A stretch of DNA of 64,000 nt from Bradyrhizobium ivorense (GTDB lineage: Bacteria; Pseudomonadota; Alphaproteobacteria; Rhizobiales; Xanthobacteraceae), in NCBI RefSeq assembly GCF_900696085.1, contig NZ_CAADFC020000016.1, forward strand, positions 1,150,797 to 1,214,796, read 5' to 3'. Below the pieces are notes generated by a model, which was given only the letters and a program-made list of their open reading frames with translations, was not told the DNA's origin and ran no database searches. Both the position numbers and the translations under genes were made by a program. Each line of letters begins with the position of its first letter. Position 1 is the stretch's first letter. This document shows positions 7,967 through 16,546 of this stretch, one piece after another.

Positions 7967-8892
7967 CGGCCCCAGCGCAGCACGACCGGATCGAGCGATT
8001 TCGCGATCTCGATCAGGCCGGCACGCGTCGCCGGGTGCAGCGGCTGCAGCGGGTGGCGCACCATGTCCGACTTGATGACGCCGCCCTCGCGCATCAGCAC
8101 CTTGCAGGCCGATAGCCCGCATTGCCGGTTCTCGTAGTTGATCAGCGGCAGCCAGCGCGCATAGGCGGCCATCGCCTCGTCGCGGCGCCCGGCGAAGAAC
8201 GGGTCGATGATCTGGCGGATGCCGTCGGGATAGCCGCCGCCGGTCATCGCGCCGGTGGCGCCGGCGTCGAGATCGGCCATCAGCGTGATCGCCTCCTCGC
8301 CGTCCCACGGCCCCTCGATCGCGCTGCCGCCCTTCTCGATCAGGCCGCGCAGCTTTGCCGCCGCCATCGGTACCTCGATCTTGAAATAGCTGACATTGGC
8401 GAGTTCGTTCGCCATCCGCGCCAGGAAATCGACCGAGAGCGGCGTGCCGGCCACCGGCGCGTCCTGGATCATGATCGGGATGCCGATGGCATCCGACACC
8501 ACGCGATAGAATTCGTAGATGCTCGCTTCCGGGACGCGAAACGTCGCGCCGTGATACGGCGGCATGATCATCACCATCGCGGCGCCCGCGGCCTGCGCCT
8601 GCCGGCTGCGCGCGGCGCATACCGCCGACGAGAAATGCGTCGTGGTGACGATGACGGGAATCCGGCCGGCGACATGCTCGAGCACCGCATGCATCACCGT
8701 CTCGCGCTCGGCGTCGGTCAGCACGAACTGCTCTGAGAAATTGGCGAGGATGCAGATGCCGTGCGAGCCGGCATCGATCATGAAATCGATGCAGCGGCGC
8801 TGCCCGTCGAGATCGAGATTGCCGCTGGCATCGAAGATGGTCGGCGCGACCGGGAAGACGCCGCGGTAGGAACGTTGTGCCGGAGATGTCAT
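7963..8892 (-). CDS. DHDPS/NAL-family dehydratase, probably L-2-keto-3-deoxyarabonate dehydratase
   Basis: 309 residues from ATG 8892; in-frame sequence upstream comes from a repeat element and is not coding. TIM-barrel Schiff-base enzyme with Lys171 in SYFKIE. The position normally held by the YNxP tyrosine of DHDPS reads IQDAP, and CILANFSEQF occurs near residue 50. Both features are what I recall of L-2-keto-3-deoxyarabonate dehydratase of the oxidative L-arabinose pathway, which forms alpha-ketoglutarate semialdehyde. No arabinose dehydrogenase or semialdehyde dehydrogenase gene is adjacent. The family is firm, the exact substrate likely. Confidence 0.8.
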   Translation of the reverse strand: MTSPAQRSYRGVFPVAPTIFDASGNLDLDGQRRCIDFMIDAGSHGICILANFSEQFVLTDAERETVMHAVLEHVAGRIPVIVTTTHFSSAVCAARSRQAQAAGAAMVMIMPPYHGATFRVPEASIYEFYRVVSDAIGIPIMIQDAPVAGTPLSVDFLARMANELANVSYFKIEVPMAAAKLRGLIEKGGSAIEGPWDGEEAITLMADLDAGATGAMTGGGYPDGIRQIIDPFFAGRRDEAMAAYARWLPLINYENRQCGLSACKVLMREGGVIKSDMVRHPLQPLHPATRAGLIEIAKSLDPVVLRWGR

Positions 8893-8922
8893 GTCGAACC
8901 TCGCTTGCGATTGACTTACTTG

Positions 8923-8969
8923 AGCATGATCTTTTCGGAAAACCGCTTCACACTTTTCCGGATCATGCA
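8923..8969. repeat. Palindromic repeat, family A (copy 2)
   Basis: Hairpin with AGCATGATC/GATCATGC ends, as at 183-229. The minus-strand OYE-family gene runs into it and ends on a TGA inside the repeat (8963-8965). Confidence 0.85.
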
Positions 8970-10129
8970 CTACGGAACGGCAGCGCGGGCCCGTCGAGCT
9001 TGCGCAGGCCCGGCTCGCGCCGCTCCAGCCACCAGCCGTATTGCTTCGGCCAGGAGGCGAAAACCTCGCCGCTTCCGCCGCCGAGCGCAAGCTCGGCATG
9101 CAGCGGCCAGTTCGGATCGAACAGCGCCTCGCGGCCGATCGCGACCAGATCGGCGTGGCCGTTGGCCAGAACGTCTTCGGCCTGCTGCGGATGCAGGATC
9201 AGGCCGACCGCGATGGTGGCGATATCGGCCGCGCGGCGGATCTCGCTGGCATAGGGCACCTGGAAGCCGTAGCCGCGCGGAATCCGCGCCGCGGTGGCCG
9301 AGCCGAGCAGGCCGCCGGACGAGCAGTCGATCAGGTCGACGCCGCGCGCCTTGGCTTCGCGGGCAAACGCAATCTGATCCTCGAGCACGATGCCGCCTTC
9401 GACGCCGTCGACCGAGGAAATCCGCACCGACAGCGGCCGCTCCGCCGGCCAGGCGGCGCGCACGGTCTCGATGATCTCCAGCGGATAGCGCATCCGCCCG
9501 GCGCGGTCGCCACCATAGGCATCGGTGCGGCGGTTCGACAGCGGCGAGAGGAATTCGTGCAGCAGATAGCCGTGCGCGCAATGCACCTCGACGAATTCGA
9601 AGCCGGCCTCCACCGCGCGCAGCGTGGCGCGCCGCCACTGCTCGCGCAGCGCAGCGAGCTCGTTGACGTCGAGCGCGTGCGGCATCAGCCAGCCCTCATC
9701 CATCGGGATCGCGCTCGGCGCCACCGTCCGCCACGGCAAATCGCCGCGGGCGTGGTCGGCGGCATCGAGCGCGGCATTGCCGTACCAGGGTCGCTGCATG
9801 CTGGCCTTGCGGCCGGCATGCGCGAGCTGGATCGACGGCACCGCGCCGTTGTCCTTCAGGAACGCGGCGATGCGCGCGAGCGGGGCGATCTGCGCGTCAT
9901 TCCAGATCCCGACGTCGCCATGGGTGATGCGGCCCTCGGCGGTGACCGCCGCTGCCTCGACCATCACGAGCCCGGCGCCGCCCTGCGCGAACTTGCCGAG
10001 ATGCACGAGATGCCAGTCGCCGGCGATGCCGTCGGTCGCGGAATACTGGCACATCGGCGAAATCAGGATGCGGTTTCGGGAGCTCACGCCGGCAAGCGTG
10101 ATCGGCTGAAACAGAAGCGGCTGCGACAT
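8963..10129 (-). CDS. NADH:flavin oxidoreductase, OYE family (YqjM-like)
   Basis: 388 residues from ATG 10129 (MSQPLLFQPITLAGVSSRNR); the in-frame extension to 10237 lacks family similarity. FMN-binding TIM barrel of the thermophilic-like OYE class: SPMCQYSA with Cys27 and Tyr29 near the N terminus, QLAHAGRKAS, and the HCAHGYLLHEFLSPLSNRRTD signature with the substrate-binding histidines. It should reduce activated C=C bonds (enones, maleimides, nitro compounds) using NAD(P)H. The last codons lie in the family A repeat. Physiological substrate unknown. Confidence 0.92.
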   Translation of the reverse strand: MSQPLLFQPITLAGVSSRNRILISPMCQYSATDGIAGDWHLVHLGKFAQGGAGLVMVEAAAVTAEGRITHGDVGIWNDAQIAPLARIAAFLKDNGAVPSIQLAHAGRKASMQRPWYGNAALDAADHARGDLPWRTVAPSAIPMDEGWLMPHALDVNELAALREQWRRATLRAVEAGFEFVEVHCAHGYLLHEFLSPLSNRRTDAYGGDRAGRMRYPLEIIETVRAAWPAERPLSVRISSVDGVEGGIVLEDQIAFAREAKARGVDLIDCSSGGLLGSATAARIPRGYGFQVPYASEIRRAADIATIAVGLILHPQQAEDVLANGHADLVAIGREALFDPNWPLHAELALGGGSGEVFASWPKQYGWWLERREPGLRKLDGPALPFRSA

Positions 10130-10247
10130 CGGGACCTGCGGGAGGGTGGAGCGGAAACGATGCCGGCAAGCTAAGCGGCTCGCCAATTCGCCGCAAGGCA
10201 CGCGACAGCGCAGGCGATCAGAGGCGAATGCATGCAAGGTTGGGGAT

Positions 10248-10321
10248 TGGAGCGGGCGAAGGGAATCGAACCCTCGTATGCAGCTTGGGAAGCTGCCGTT
10301 CTACCATTGAACTACGCCCGC
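10248..10321 (-). tRNA. tRNA-Gly (anticodon UCC)
   Basis: Minus-strand cloverleaf with acceptor GCGGGCG/CGCCCGC, D-arm starting GTTCAATGGTAGA, anticodon stem GCAGC/GCTGC with loop CTTCCCA (anticodon TCC), T-arm GGTTCGATTCC and discriminator T. CCA is encoded in the genome at 10250-10248. No duplicated 3' end of this tRNA was seen nearby, so there is no sign of an integrated element. Confidence 0.95.
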
Positions 10322-10427
10322 GATCGCAAATCGGGTCGGACTTGTCCGGCCCGGACCCGGCGGACCATAGCCCGGGCGGCGGCGCAGGATCAAGCGCGCA
10401 TTCATTTCCGTCGCGGGCCGGCCCTTC

Positions 10428-10531
10428 TAAAGCGCGATGAGATCAGGTTGAACCATCATCGCGCTTTAGCCCTTTGTTTGAGCATGATCTTTTCGGAAAA
10501 CTGCTTCGCACTTTTCCGGATCATGCTCTAG
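10428..10531. repeat. Composite palindromic repeat, family A (copy 3)
   Basis: First hairpin with arms TAAAGCGCGATGA and TCATCGCGCTTTA (about 10430-10469), then the AGCATGATC...GATCATGCT hairpin (10481-10527). The second hairpin abuts the TAG stop of the GT22-like gene on the minus strand. Confidence 0.88.
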
Positions 10532-12165
10532 TGACCGAGCCGCACCAGCACGTCGTTGATGGCAAAGGGCGCGGCGGCGGATGCATCGCAGCTGCCGCGG
10601 CGCGCGTAGATGCAGGCATCGGCATTGCCGACGCGGGTGCAGCTGCGCGGTGAGAAATCCGCCGGCAGTTCGCCTGCCGCGTCGGGGCGCGCAAGGATGC
10701 GGTTGAAGGCCGGCCGGCTCGCCCGCAGCAGCGCCGGAAGGCGGCCCTGCGCAATCGGGTCGGCGGCCTGCAGCGCGTAGAGCGGCGATGCGCCGGCCAG
10801 GCGGTCCCGCCCGGGGAAGAGCTGGAAACGGATATCGTAAAGCGCGAGGCCGCAGAGCTCCGGATCGCTGCGCAGTTCCGCGGCGAGCCGCGCGGCACCG
10901 ATACCGCGCGTCCAGTAGTCGCGCATCGGCTCGCTGGCGCCGGCCAGCATCGCGGACACCAGCACCCAGCCGCCGGCGATGATCGGCAGCGCGAACGGAC
11001 GCCATGCGCGCCGCGCGCGCAGCGCCTGCACCCAGTCGGCCGATCCCAACGCCGCCACGATGGTGAACAGCACCACCGACAGAAAGATGAAGCGGTATTC
11101 CTTGTGCGCGATCAGGCTGTGAAAGACCAGGTTCACGAGCGCCACTGCCAGCAACAGCGGTGCGTGCCGCCGGCCGCGCCAGATCGCGGCGAGCGGCAGC
11201 ACGATCGCCGCCGACCAGACGACCAGGAAGTTGACGAGATAGGCCGAAGGCGGCGACACGCCAAAATCGGCCGCGCGATCATGATAGAGGTTCTGCGCGA
11301 TATTGCCGATCAGCCAGCCGAACGGCACCGCGCCATGCGCGATGTCGATCACGCCGGCGAACAGCAGCGCGAGCAGCCCGCCGGCGACCAGCGGAATCAG
11401 ATTTCGCCATGCGGTCCAGCATGTCCCGAGCGCGAGCACGGCGATCGCCGGCGCATACTGAAAGCGGCAGACAAAGGCGGTCGCCAGCAACGCGCCGCCG
11501 ATGACCAGCCGCTGCTGCGACGGGCCGTTGGTCAACAGCAGCGCCGCCGGCACGATCAGCGCGGTCGCGAGCGGCTCACCCAAGGTGTGCGGAGCGAGCA
11601 GGATCAACTCGAACCAGATCGCGGCAGCGAATGCCGCGATGATGGCGTGGGTGCGCGAGACCCGCGCGCCAATGAACCAGGCGCTGACCACGATCGACAG
11701 CGACAACAGCGCGGCCACCAGACGCGGCACCACGAAAGCGCCGGCGCCGCCCGGCGCAATCCAGTCACCCAGCGCGACCGGACCGGCCAACAGTGTCGGC
11801 AGGAACCAGCCGCGAATGCCTTCACGCCACTCCCATGTGACGATGCTGTCGTGGCCGAGCATCCGCCACGCCGGCTCAAGGTATTGGAAGACCTCATCGG
11901 GATACATGACGGTGGGCCAGAAGGCGAGCGCCACGCGGACCGTCAGCGCCAACACCAGCATCGCCGCCAGCGGGTGCACACGCCGGATCGATAGTCCAGC
12001 CACGCCTTCACGGCCGGGCGCCGAATGAGCGCCCGCTGTCGTCAGTGTTCCGTCGATTGCGTCAGGGAGCAGCATGTTGCCGAACAGATAGCGTCGAAAG
12101 CCTTTAGGATGTGTGACCGAAACTTGCGCATCGGAGGTTGCCTGATGGCCAGGAACCGCCGTCAT
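10528..12165 (-). CDS. GT22-like (Alg9/PIG-type) membrane mannosyltransferase
   Basis: 545 residues, with multiple hydrophobic helices from about residue 65 on. The first lumenal/periplasmic loop has YPDEVFQYLEPAWRMLG followed by TWEW and GIRGW, and a later loop has HKEYRF. Both are hallmarks of the GT22 family of dolichol-phosphate-mannose-dependent transferases (ALG9/ALG12/PIG-B), here in a bacterial form. In bacteria such enzymes use polyprenyl-phosphate sugars in the periplasm to modify a glycan or lipid; the acceptor is unknown. The true start may be further in, since the first 60 residues look unconserved. Divergent from ogt. Confidence 0.8.
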   Translation of the reverse strand: MTAVPGHQATSDAQVSVTHPKGFRRYLFGNMLLPDAIDGTLTTAGAHSAPGREGVAGLSIRRVHPLAAMLVLALTVRVALAFWPTVMYPDEVFQYLEPAWRMLGHDSIVTWEWREGIRGWFLPTLLAGPVALGDWIAPGGAGAFVVPRLVAALLSLSIVVSAWFIGARVSRTHAIIAAFAAAIWFELILLAPHTLGEPLATALIVPAALLLTNGPSQQRLVIGGALLATAFVCRFQYAPAIAVLALGTCWTAWRNLIPLVAGGLLALLFAGVIDIAHGAVPFGWLIGNIAQNLYHDRAADFGVSPPSAYLVNFLVVWSAAIVLPLAAIWRGRRHAPLLLAVALVNLVFHSLIAHKEYRFIFLSVVLFTIVAALGSADWVQALRARRAWRPFALPIIAGGWVLVSAMLAGASEPMRDYWTRGIGAARLAAELRSDPELCGLALYDIRFQLFPGRDRLAGASPLYALQAADPIAQGRLPALLRASRPAFNRILARPDAAGELPADFSPRSCTRVGNADACIYARRGSCDASAAAPFAINDVLVRLGH

Positions 12166-12242
12166 CGTTAACCGAGCGTCAAGATTCCGGATGCGCGCGA
12201 CGGCAAGGGTGTTATGATCCTGCCTGTGGGGTTGGTGGCGTC

Positions 12243-12821
12243 ATGGCGGGGCGTGGGTACACCATTTTCGACACGGCGGTCGGCCGATGCGGCATCGCAT
12301 GGGGCGAGCTTGGCGTCGTCGGCGTGCAACTTCCCGAACTTCGCGAGATCGAGACCCGCAAGCGGCTGTTCCAGCTCTATCCCGATGCGCGCGAGCTGCG
12401 GCCGCCTGAAGAGATCGAGACGGCGATCGAGGGCATCGCCGCAACGTTGCGCGGCGGCAACGGCGATCTGAGCGGCGTGGCGCTCGACATGACCGGCATC
12501 CCGGCCTTCAACCAGCGCGTCTACCAGTTTGTCCGCAGCATTCCCCGCGGCGAAACGCGCACCTATGACGAGGTGGCGAGCGCCTTGCGCGTCTCCGGCG
12601 CGGTCTATTCAGTGGCGCAGGCGATCGGCCGCAATCCCTTCATGATCATCGTGCCCTGCCATCGCGTGCTCGAGGCCGGCAATTATGCCGACCGGATCTC
12701 GCCGAACGGCGGCAGCATCTCCAAGCGGCGGCTGCTCTCGATCGAGGGCGCGCGAACCATCACGAGCAAGACCTTGTTCGACGTTCTGCTGCCGGTTGCG
12801 CCACCACGACCCCATCCCTAA
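12243..12821 (+). CDS. ogt: Methylated-DNA-protein-cysteine methyltransferase
   Basis: 192 residues from ATG 12243. The C-terminal MGMT domain contains PRGETRTYDEVA and the active-site IIVPCHRV with acceptor Cys139. It repairs O6-methylguanine and O4-methylthymine by irreversible methyl transfer to that cysteine. There is no Ada N-terminal zinc or AraC domain in this chain, but a separate AraC-family regulator gene starts 10 bases downstream, so the two may form an Ada-like pair split into two proteins (inference). Confidence 0.92.
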   Translation: MAGRGYTIFDTAVGRCGIAWGELGVVGVQLPELREIETRKRLFQLYPDARELRPPEEIETAIEGIAATLRGGNGDLSGVALDMTGIPAFNQRVYQFVRSIPRGETRTYDEVASALRVSGAVYSVAQAIGRNPFMIIVPCHRVLEAGNYADRISPNGGSISKRRLLSIEGARTITSKTLFDVLLPVAPPRPHP

Positions 12822-12830
12822 ATCTGGGGC

Positions 12831-13670
12831 ATGAACCGCACCCCGCTGCTGCAGCGCGAGCGCATTTCGGTGACCGAGTTTCGCTGCACCGCGGAGCCCG
12901 GCGACAAGCCATTCGCCGAGCAATTCCTCAGCCATTCGGTGTCGTATGTCCGCAAGGGCAGCTTTGGCTGCCATTGCCGCGGCCGCTTCCACGAACTGGT
13001 GACAGGCTCGATCCTGGTCGGCCATCCCGGCGACGAATACACCTGCACCCATGACCACGTGGTCGGCGACGAGTGCCTGTCGTTCTTCCTCGATCCGGAG
13101 CTGGTGGAGACGATCGGCGACCGCGCCGCGGTCTGGCAGATCGTCTCGGTGCCGCCGCTACCCGAACTGATGGTGCTCGGCGAGCTCGCGCAAACGGCGG
13201 CAGCTGGCAACAGCGATGTCGGGCTCGACGAGATCGGCCACCTTTTGGCCAGCCGCCTGGTCGAGCTGGTGTCCGATCGCACGGCAAAGCCGCTCACCGC
13301 CAATCTGCGCGACCGCCGCCGCGCGGTGGAGGCGGCGCTGTGGATCGACGCCAATTCGCACCGCGCCATCGATCTCGACGACGCCGCGGTGCAGGCCGGC
13401 CTCAGCACCTTCCATTTCCTGCGGCTGTTTTCCGCCGTGCTCGGCGTCACCCCGCATCAATATCTGGTGCGCTCGCGGCTGCGCCACGCGGCGCGCCGGC
13501 TTGCCGACGACGACAGCCCGATCACCGACATCGCCTATGACGTCGGCTTCGGCGACCTCTCCAATTTCGTGCGCAGCTTCCATCGCGCTGCCGGCGCCCC
13601 GCCGCTCAAGTTCCGCCAGGCCTCGCGCGGCGACCGCAAGATTTTCCAAGAACGTCTCGCGCTGCAATAG
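12831..13670 (+). CDS. AraC-family transcriptional regulator
   Basis: 279 residues. The N-terminal part (1-165) is cupin-like with a conserved H-rich segment (TCTHDHVVGDECLSFFL). The C-terminal double HTH of AraC/XylS (about 178-275) shows GLSTFHFLRLFSAVLGVTPHQYLVRSRLRHA and ITDIAYDVGFGDLSNFVRSFHRAAGAPP. It starts 10 bases after ogt and is almost certainly co-transcribed with it. It lacks the Ada phosphotriester-repair cysteine module, so it is not Ada itself. Confidence 0.9.
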   Translation: MNRTPLLQRERISVTEFRCTAEPGDKPFAEQFLSHSVSYVRKGSFGCHCRGRFHELVTGSILVGHPGDEYTCTHDHVVGDECLSFFLDPELVETIGDRAAVWQIVSVPPLPELMVLGELAQTAAAGNSDVGLDEIGHLLASRLVELVSDRTAKPLTANLRDRRRAVEAALWIDANSHRAIDLDDAAVQAGLSTFHFLRLFSAVLGVTPHQYLVRSRLRHAARRLADDDSPITDIAYDVGFGDLSNFVRSFHRAAGAPPLKFRQASRGDRKIFQERLALQ

Positions 13671-13726
13671 CTAGGGTTGCTCCAGGCCGCGCGTTCACCG
13701 ACGCGCTAAACTCTGGAGAGCCATTC

Positions 13727-14086
13727 ATGTACGATCACATCGGATTGCACGTCGCCGATCTCAACGCCAGCGTGCGCTTCTACACGGCAGCGCTGGCGCC
13801 GCTCGGCTTCGTACTATGTTCCCGCGACGACAGCGGCGCCGGCTTCGGCCCGAAGGACGCACCGGCGCTCTGGCTCTATCTGGACAAGGGCAAAAAGGCC
13901 GGTGACGCCCACATCGCCTTCCGCGCGCCCGATCACGACGCGATCAAGCAATTCCATAGCGCAGGCGTGAAGGCGGGCGGCAAGGACAATGGCGCGGCGG
14001 GTCACCGCAAGGACTACAGCCCGACCTATTACGCCGCGTTCCTGATCGATCCCGACGGCAACAATGTCGAGGCAGTGTGCGGGTAA
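13727..14086 (+). CDS. VOC-superfamily (glyoxalase-like) protein
   Basis: 119 residues. Paired beta-alpha-beta-beta-beta modules: MYDHIGLHVADLNASVRFYTAALAPLGF at the start and FLIDPDGNNVEAVCG at the end. Metal ligands of the VOC fold are plausible at His5 and the C-terminal Glu. Members include glyoxalase I, dioxygenases and resistance proteins; the substrate cannot be told. GGAGAG precedes the ATG. Confidence 0.88.
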   Translation: MYDHIGLHVADLNASVRFYTAALAPLGFVLCSRDDSGAGFGPKDAPALWLYLDKGKKAGDAHIAFRAPDHDAIKQFHSAGVKAGGKDNGAAGHRKDYSPTYYAAFLIDPDGNNVEAVCG

Positions 14087-14106
14087 GGAGCCGCTGCTCG
14101 TGTTCC

Positions 14107-14190
14107 GTCATTGCGAGCGAAGCGAAGCAATCCATCGCTCCGCACGCGTGGAAGGATGGATTGCTTCGTCGCTTCGCTCCTCGCAATGAC
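14107..14190. repeat. Palindromic repeat, family C (copy 1)
   Basis: Inverted repeat with ends GTCATTGCGAG and CTCGCAATGAC and inner arms GAAGCAATCCA/TGGATTGCTTC. A second copy is at 39990-40067. Confidence 0.92.
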
Positions 14191-14218
14191 GGTCTTCCAC
14201 ATCACAAAGGATCAAACC

Positions 14219-14635
14219 ATGGCTTCCATCTACAAGGACATTCCCATCGACGCACCGGCCGACCAGGTCTGGGACGCGTTGCGCGATTTCGGCGCGGTGC
14301 ATACGCGGCTGGCGCCGGGCTTCGTGACCGACAGCAAGCTCGACGGCGATGCGCGCATCGTCACCTTTGCCAACGGCTCGGTGGCGCGCGAAACGCTGGT
14401 CGATTGCAACGACAGCCGGCGACGGCTGGTCTATGCGATCAAGAGCGAGCGCCTGACGCAGCACTCGGCCTCGGCCCAGGTATTCGCCGAGGGCGACGGG
14501 CGCTGCCGCATGGTGTGGATCACCGACGTGCTGCCGAACGAGATCGCATCCTACATCGACGCGCAGATGGACCTCGGCGCAGCCGCGATGCAGAAAGCGC
14601 TGGCGCAATCCGCGAAGGCGAAGAGCGCCGCGTAG
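14219..14635 (+). CDS. SRPBCC-family protein
   Basis: 138 residues from ATG 14219 with AAAGGA before it; the longer reading frame upstream is translated repeat C and is rejected. The pattern MASIYKDIPIDAPADQVWDALRDFG, followed by a central beta sheet and a long C-terminal helix, is typical of the START-like polyketide cyclase/SRPBCC fold that binds hydrophobic ligands. Function unknown. Confidence 0.85.
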   Translation: MASIYKDIPIDAPADQVWDALRDFGAVHTRLAPGFVTDSKLDGDARIVTFANGSVARETLVDCNDSRRRLVYAIKSERLTQHSASAQVFAEGDGRCRMVWITDVLPNEIASYIDAQMDLGAAAMQKALAQSAKAKSAA

Positions 14636-14664
14636 CGCGGCCCGATCGGAACAACTCTGTCACC

Positions 14665-14800
14665 GTCACCCTGAGGAGGCCGCTTCTTCAGCGGCCGTCT
14701 CGAAGGGTCGACGGCCTCCGCTTCATCCACGAGCATGTTGAAGCATCTGGGCCGTGCATCCTTCGAGGGCCGCTAAAGAAGCGGCCACCTCAGGATGACG
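14665..14800. repeat. Palindromic repeat, family E (copy 1)
   Basis: Ends GTCACCCTGAGG and CCTCAGGATGAC with inner arms containing GGCCGCTTCTT/AAGAAGCGGCC and CTTCGAG. Related copies are at 49916-50047 and 55673-55808, with a half copy at 56321-56380. Confidence 0.88.
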
Positions 14801-14826
14801 GGACTGAGTTGCTCTGTTTGCTCAGT

Positions 14827-14929
14827 GTCATCACCCGCGGATGCGGGTGATCCAGTATTCCAGAGGCCGCAGTGCTTGAGCCGATGGGCCGCGGCGTACT
14901 GGATCGCCCGGTCAAGCCGGGCGATGACA
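14827..14929. repeat. Palindromic repeat, family D (copy 1)
   Basis: Ends GTCATCACCCG... and ...CGGGCGATGAC, with GATCCAGTATTCCAGAG and GGCGTACTGGATC inside. Other copies are at 17670-17771, 22858-22955 and 50075-50195. Families E and D together fill the 348-base gap between the SRPBCC and MATE genes; nothing else is visible there. Confidence 0.88.
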
Positions 14930-14983
14930 GCCGTGGATGAGGAGATAGCCTCATATCCTCTCAGGATGGTGGGCCAGGATTGC

Positions 14984-16426
14984 TCAAGAGAGCGCCGGCT
15001 GCACCTTGGCGATCGGCGCGGGCTTGCCCCAGCGGGTCAGGACCACGCTGAGGCAAGACATCACGCCAAGCACGCCCATCGAGGCGGCGGCGAGTGCGAA
15101 GAAGTTTTGCGCGCTCGCCTCATGGGTCGACAGCCACCAGCCGCCGGCGCAGATGAAGATCAGCCGCGCAGTCTGCGCCAGCACCGGACCGACCACCTTG
15201 GCTGCGCCCTGCGACGAGAAATACATCGACATCGCAAGCCCGATGAAGGCGTACATCGGCGCGGCGGTCGACAGGTACTGATGGCTGGTGGTCCGCACAT
15301 GCGGATCATTGGTGAACAGGTTGACCCAGAGATCGGGGAAGATTGCGATCAGACTGCCGATCACGCCCACCGAGAGAAATGACACCGTGCCGGCGGTCCA
15401 GGCGATCCGCCGGGCGCGCGCGATGCGGTCGGCGCCGACCGCCATGCCGATCATCGGCACCGAGGCGATGCCGACGGCGAACGCGACCGAGGTCAGCATG
15501 AATTCGAGCCGCGCGCCGATGCCGTAGCCGGCCAGCACCGCGGTGCCGAACTGCGCCAGCATGTGGGTGAAGATCGAGATGGTCAGAACCGATTGCAGCG
15601 GCGAGAAGCAGGAGATGGCACCGACCTTGAGAATGTCGATGAACATCGCCCACTGCACCCGCAATCCCCGAAGCTTCGGCACGACGCGGGCGCGGCCCGA
15701 GAACAGATACCAGCCCATCACGCTGATGCTGATCGAATAGGCGATCAGGGAGCCGACGGCGACGCCGCGCATTCCGAACTGCGGCACCGGGCCGAGCCCG
15801 AGTCCGAGCGTGCCGCCCAGGATGATCTGCCAGCACGCGGACGACAGGATCATGGTCGAGGGCAGCTTCATGTTGCCGGTGCCGCGCAGGATCGCGGCCA
15901 TGGTGTTCATCAGCCAGGGCAGCACGGCGCCGCCGAAGAAGATCTGCGAATAGCCGATCGCCTGCGCCAGCACATTGCCGCGGCCGCCAAGCAGTTCGAG
16001 CAGGCGCGGCCCGAAGATCAGCATGCCCAGCATGAATGTCAGGCCGAAGCACAGTCCGATCAGCAGCGCATGCGCCGCGAGCGTCGAGGCGCGCTCGACG
16101 TCGCCGGCACCGAGCGCACGCGCGATCGACGATGCGACGCCGCCGCCCATGGCGCCGCCCGACATCGTCATGGTGAGAATGACGCAGGGAAACAGCAGCG
16201 CCATCGCCGCGAGCGACTCGACACCGAGCCGGCCGATATAGGAGGTCTCCGCGATCACCACACAGGTGCCGGCGGACAGCGCGATCACGTTCGGCCAGGC
16301 CAACCACAGCAGCGTGCGCAGGATCGGCCCGTCGAGCAGCTTGTTGCGCGCGGGTTTGCTGACCGGCGGCGGCAGCGGCCGCTCGGCTTCGTCGACAGGT
16401 ATTTCGGCGAGGCCGAGATCGGACAT
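14984..16426 (-). CDS. MATE-family efflux transporter
   Basis: 480 residues with about 12 predicted membrane helices in two similar halves, the organisation of MATE (NorM/DinF-like) Na+ or H+ antiporters. The N-terminal 45 residues are hydrophilic and proline-rich. Recognisable stretches are ALSAGTCVVIAETSYIGRLGVESLAAMALLFP and the mirrored ARLEFMLTSVAFAVGIASVPMIGMAVGA. It should export cationic or organic compounds; substrate unknown. It is the first gene of its minus-strand unit and has no adjacent regulator. Confidence 0.9.
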   Translation of the reverse strand: MSDLGLAEIPVDEAERPLPPPVSKPARNKLLDGPILRTLLWLAWPNVIALSAGTCVVIAETSYIGRLGVESLAAMALLFPCVILTMTMSGGAMGGGVASSIARALGAGDVERASTLAAHALLIGLCFGLTFMLGMLIFGPRLLELLGGRGNVLAQAIGYSQIFFGGAVLPWLMNTMAAILRGTGNMKLPSTMILSSACWQIILGGTLGLGLGPVPQFGMRGVAVGSLIAYSISISVMGWYLFSGRARVVPKLRGLRVQWAMFIDILKVGAISCFSPLQSVLTISIFTHMLAQFGTAVLAGYGIGARLEFMLTSVAFAVGIASVPMIGMAVGADRIARARRIAWTAGTVSFLSVGVIGSLIAIFPDLWVNLFTNDPHVRTTSHQYLSTAAPMYAFIGLAMSMYFSSQGAAKVVGPVLAQTARLIFICAGGWWLSTHEASAQNFFALAAASMGVLGVMSCLSVVLTRWGKPAPIAKVQPALS

Positions 16427-16546
16427 CTGCTCTCCCGCGCGCGATCTTCTGGCGCCGCGCCACGGTGTTTCCCTACCATGGTGGCGGCCGATTCCACGTG
16501 CGCGGGACGCAAGGGGGGCCTGCGTGATTGCAGGTGAACCCGAAGC

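Noticed and set aside
10248..10321. tRNA-Gly as an integration site of a genomic island
   Set aside because: No duplicated tRNA 3' end and no integrase gene were found in the window.
14111..14218. N-terminal extension of the SRPBCC protein
   Set aside because: The extra codons are translated from palindromic repeat C; ATG 14219 has a ribosome site and starts the conserved fold.
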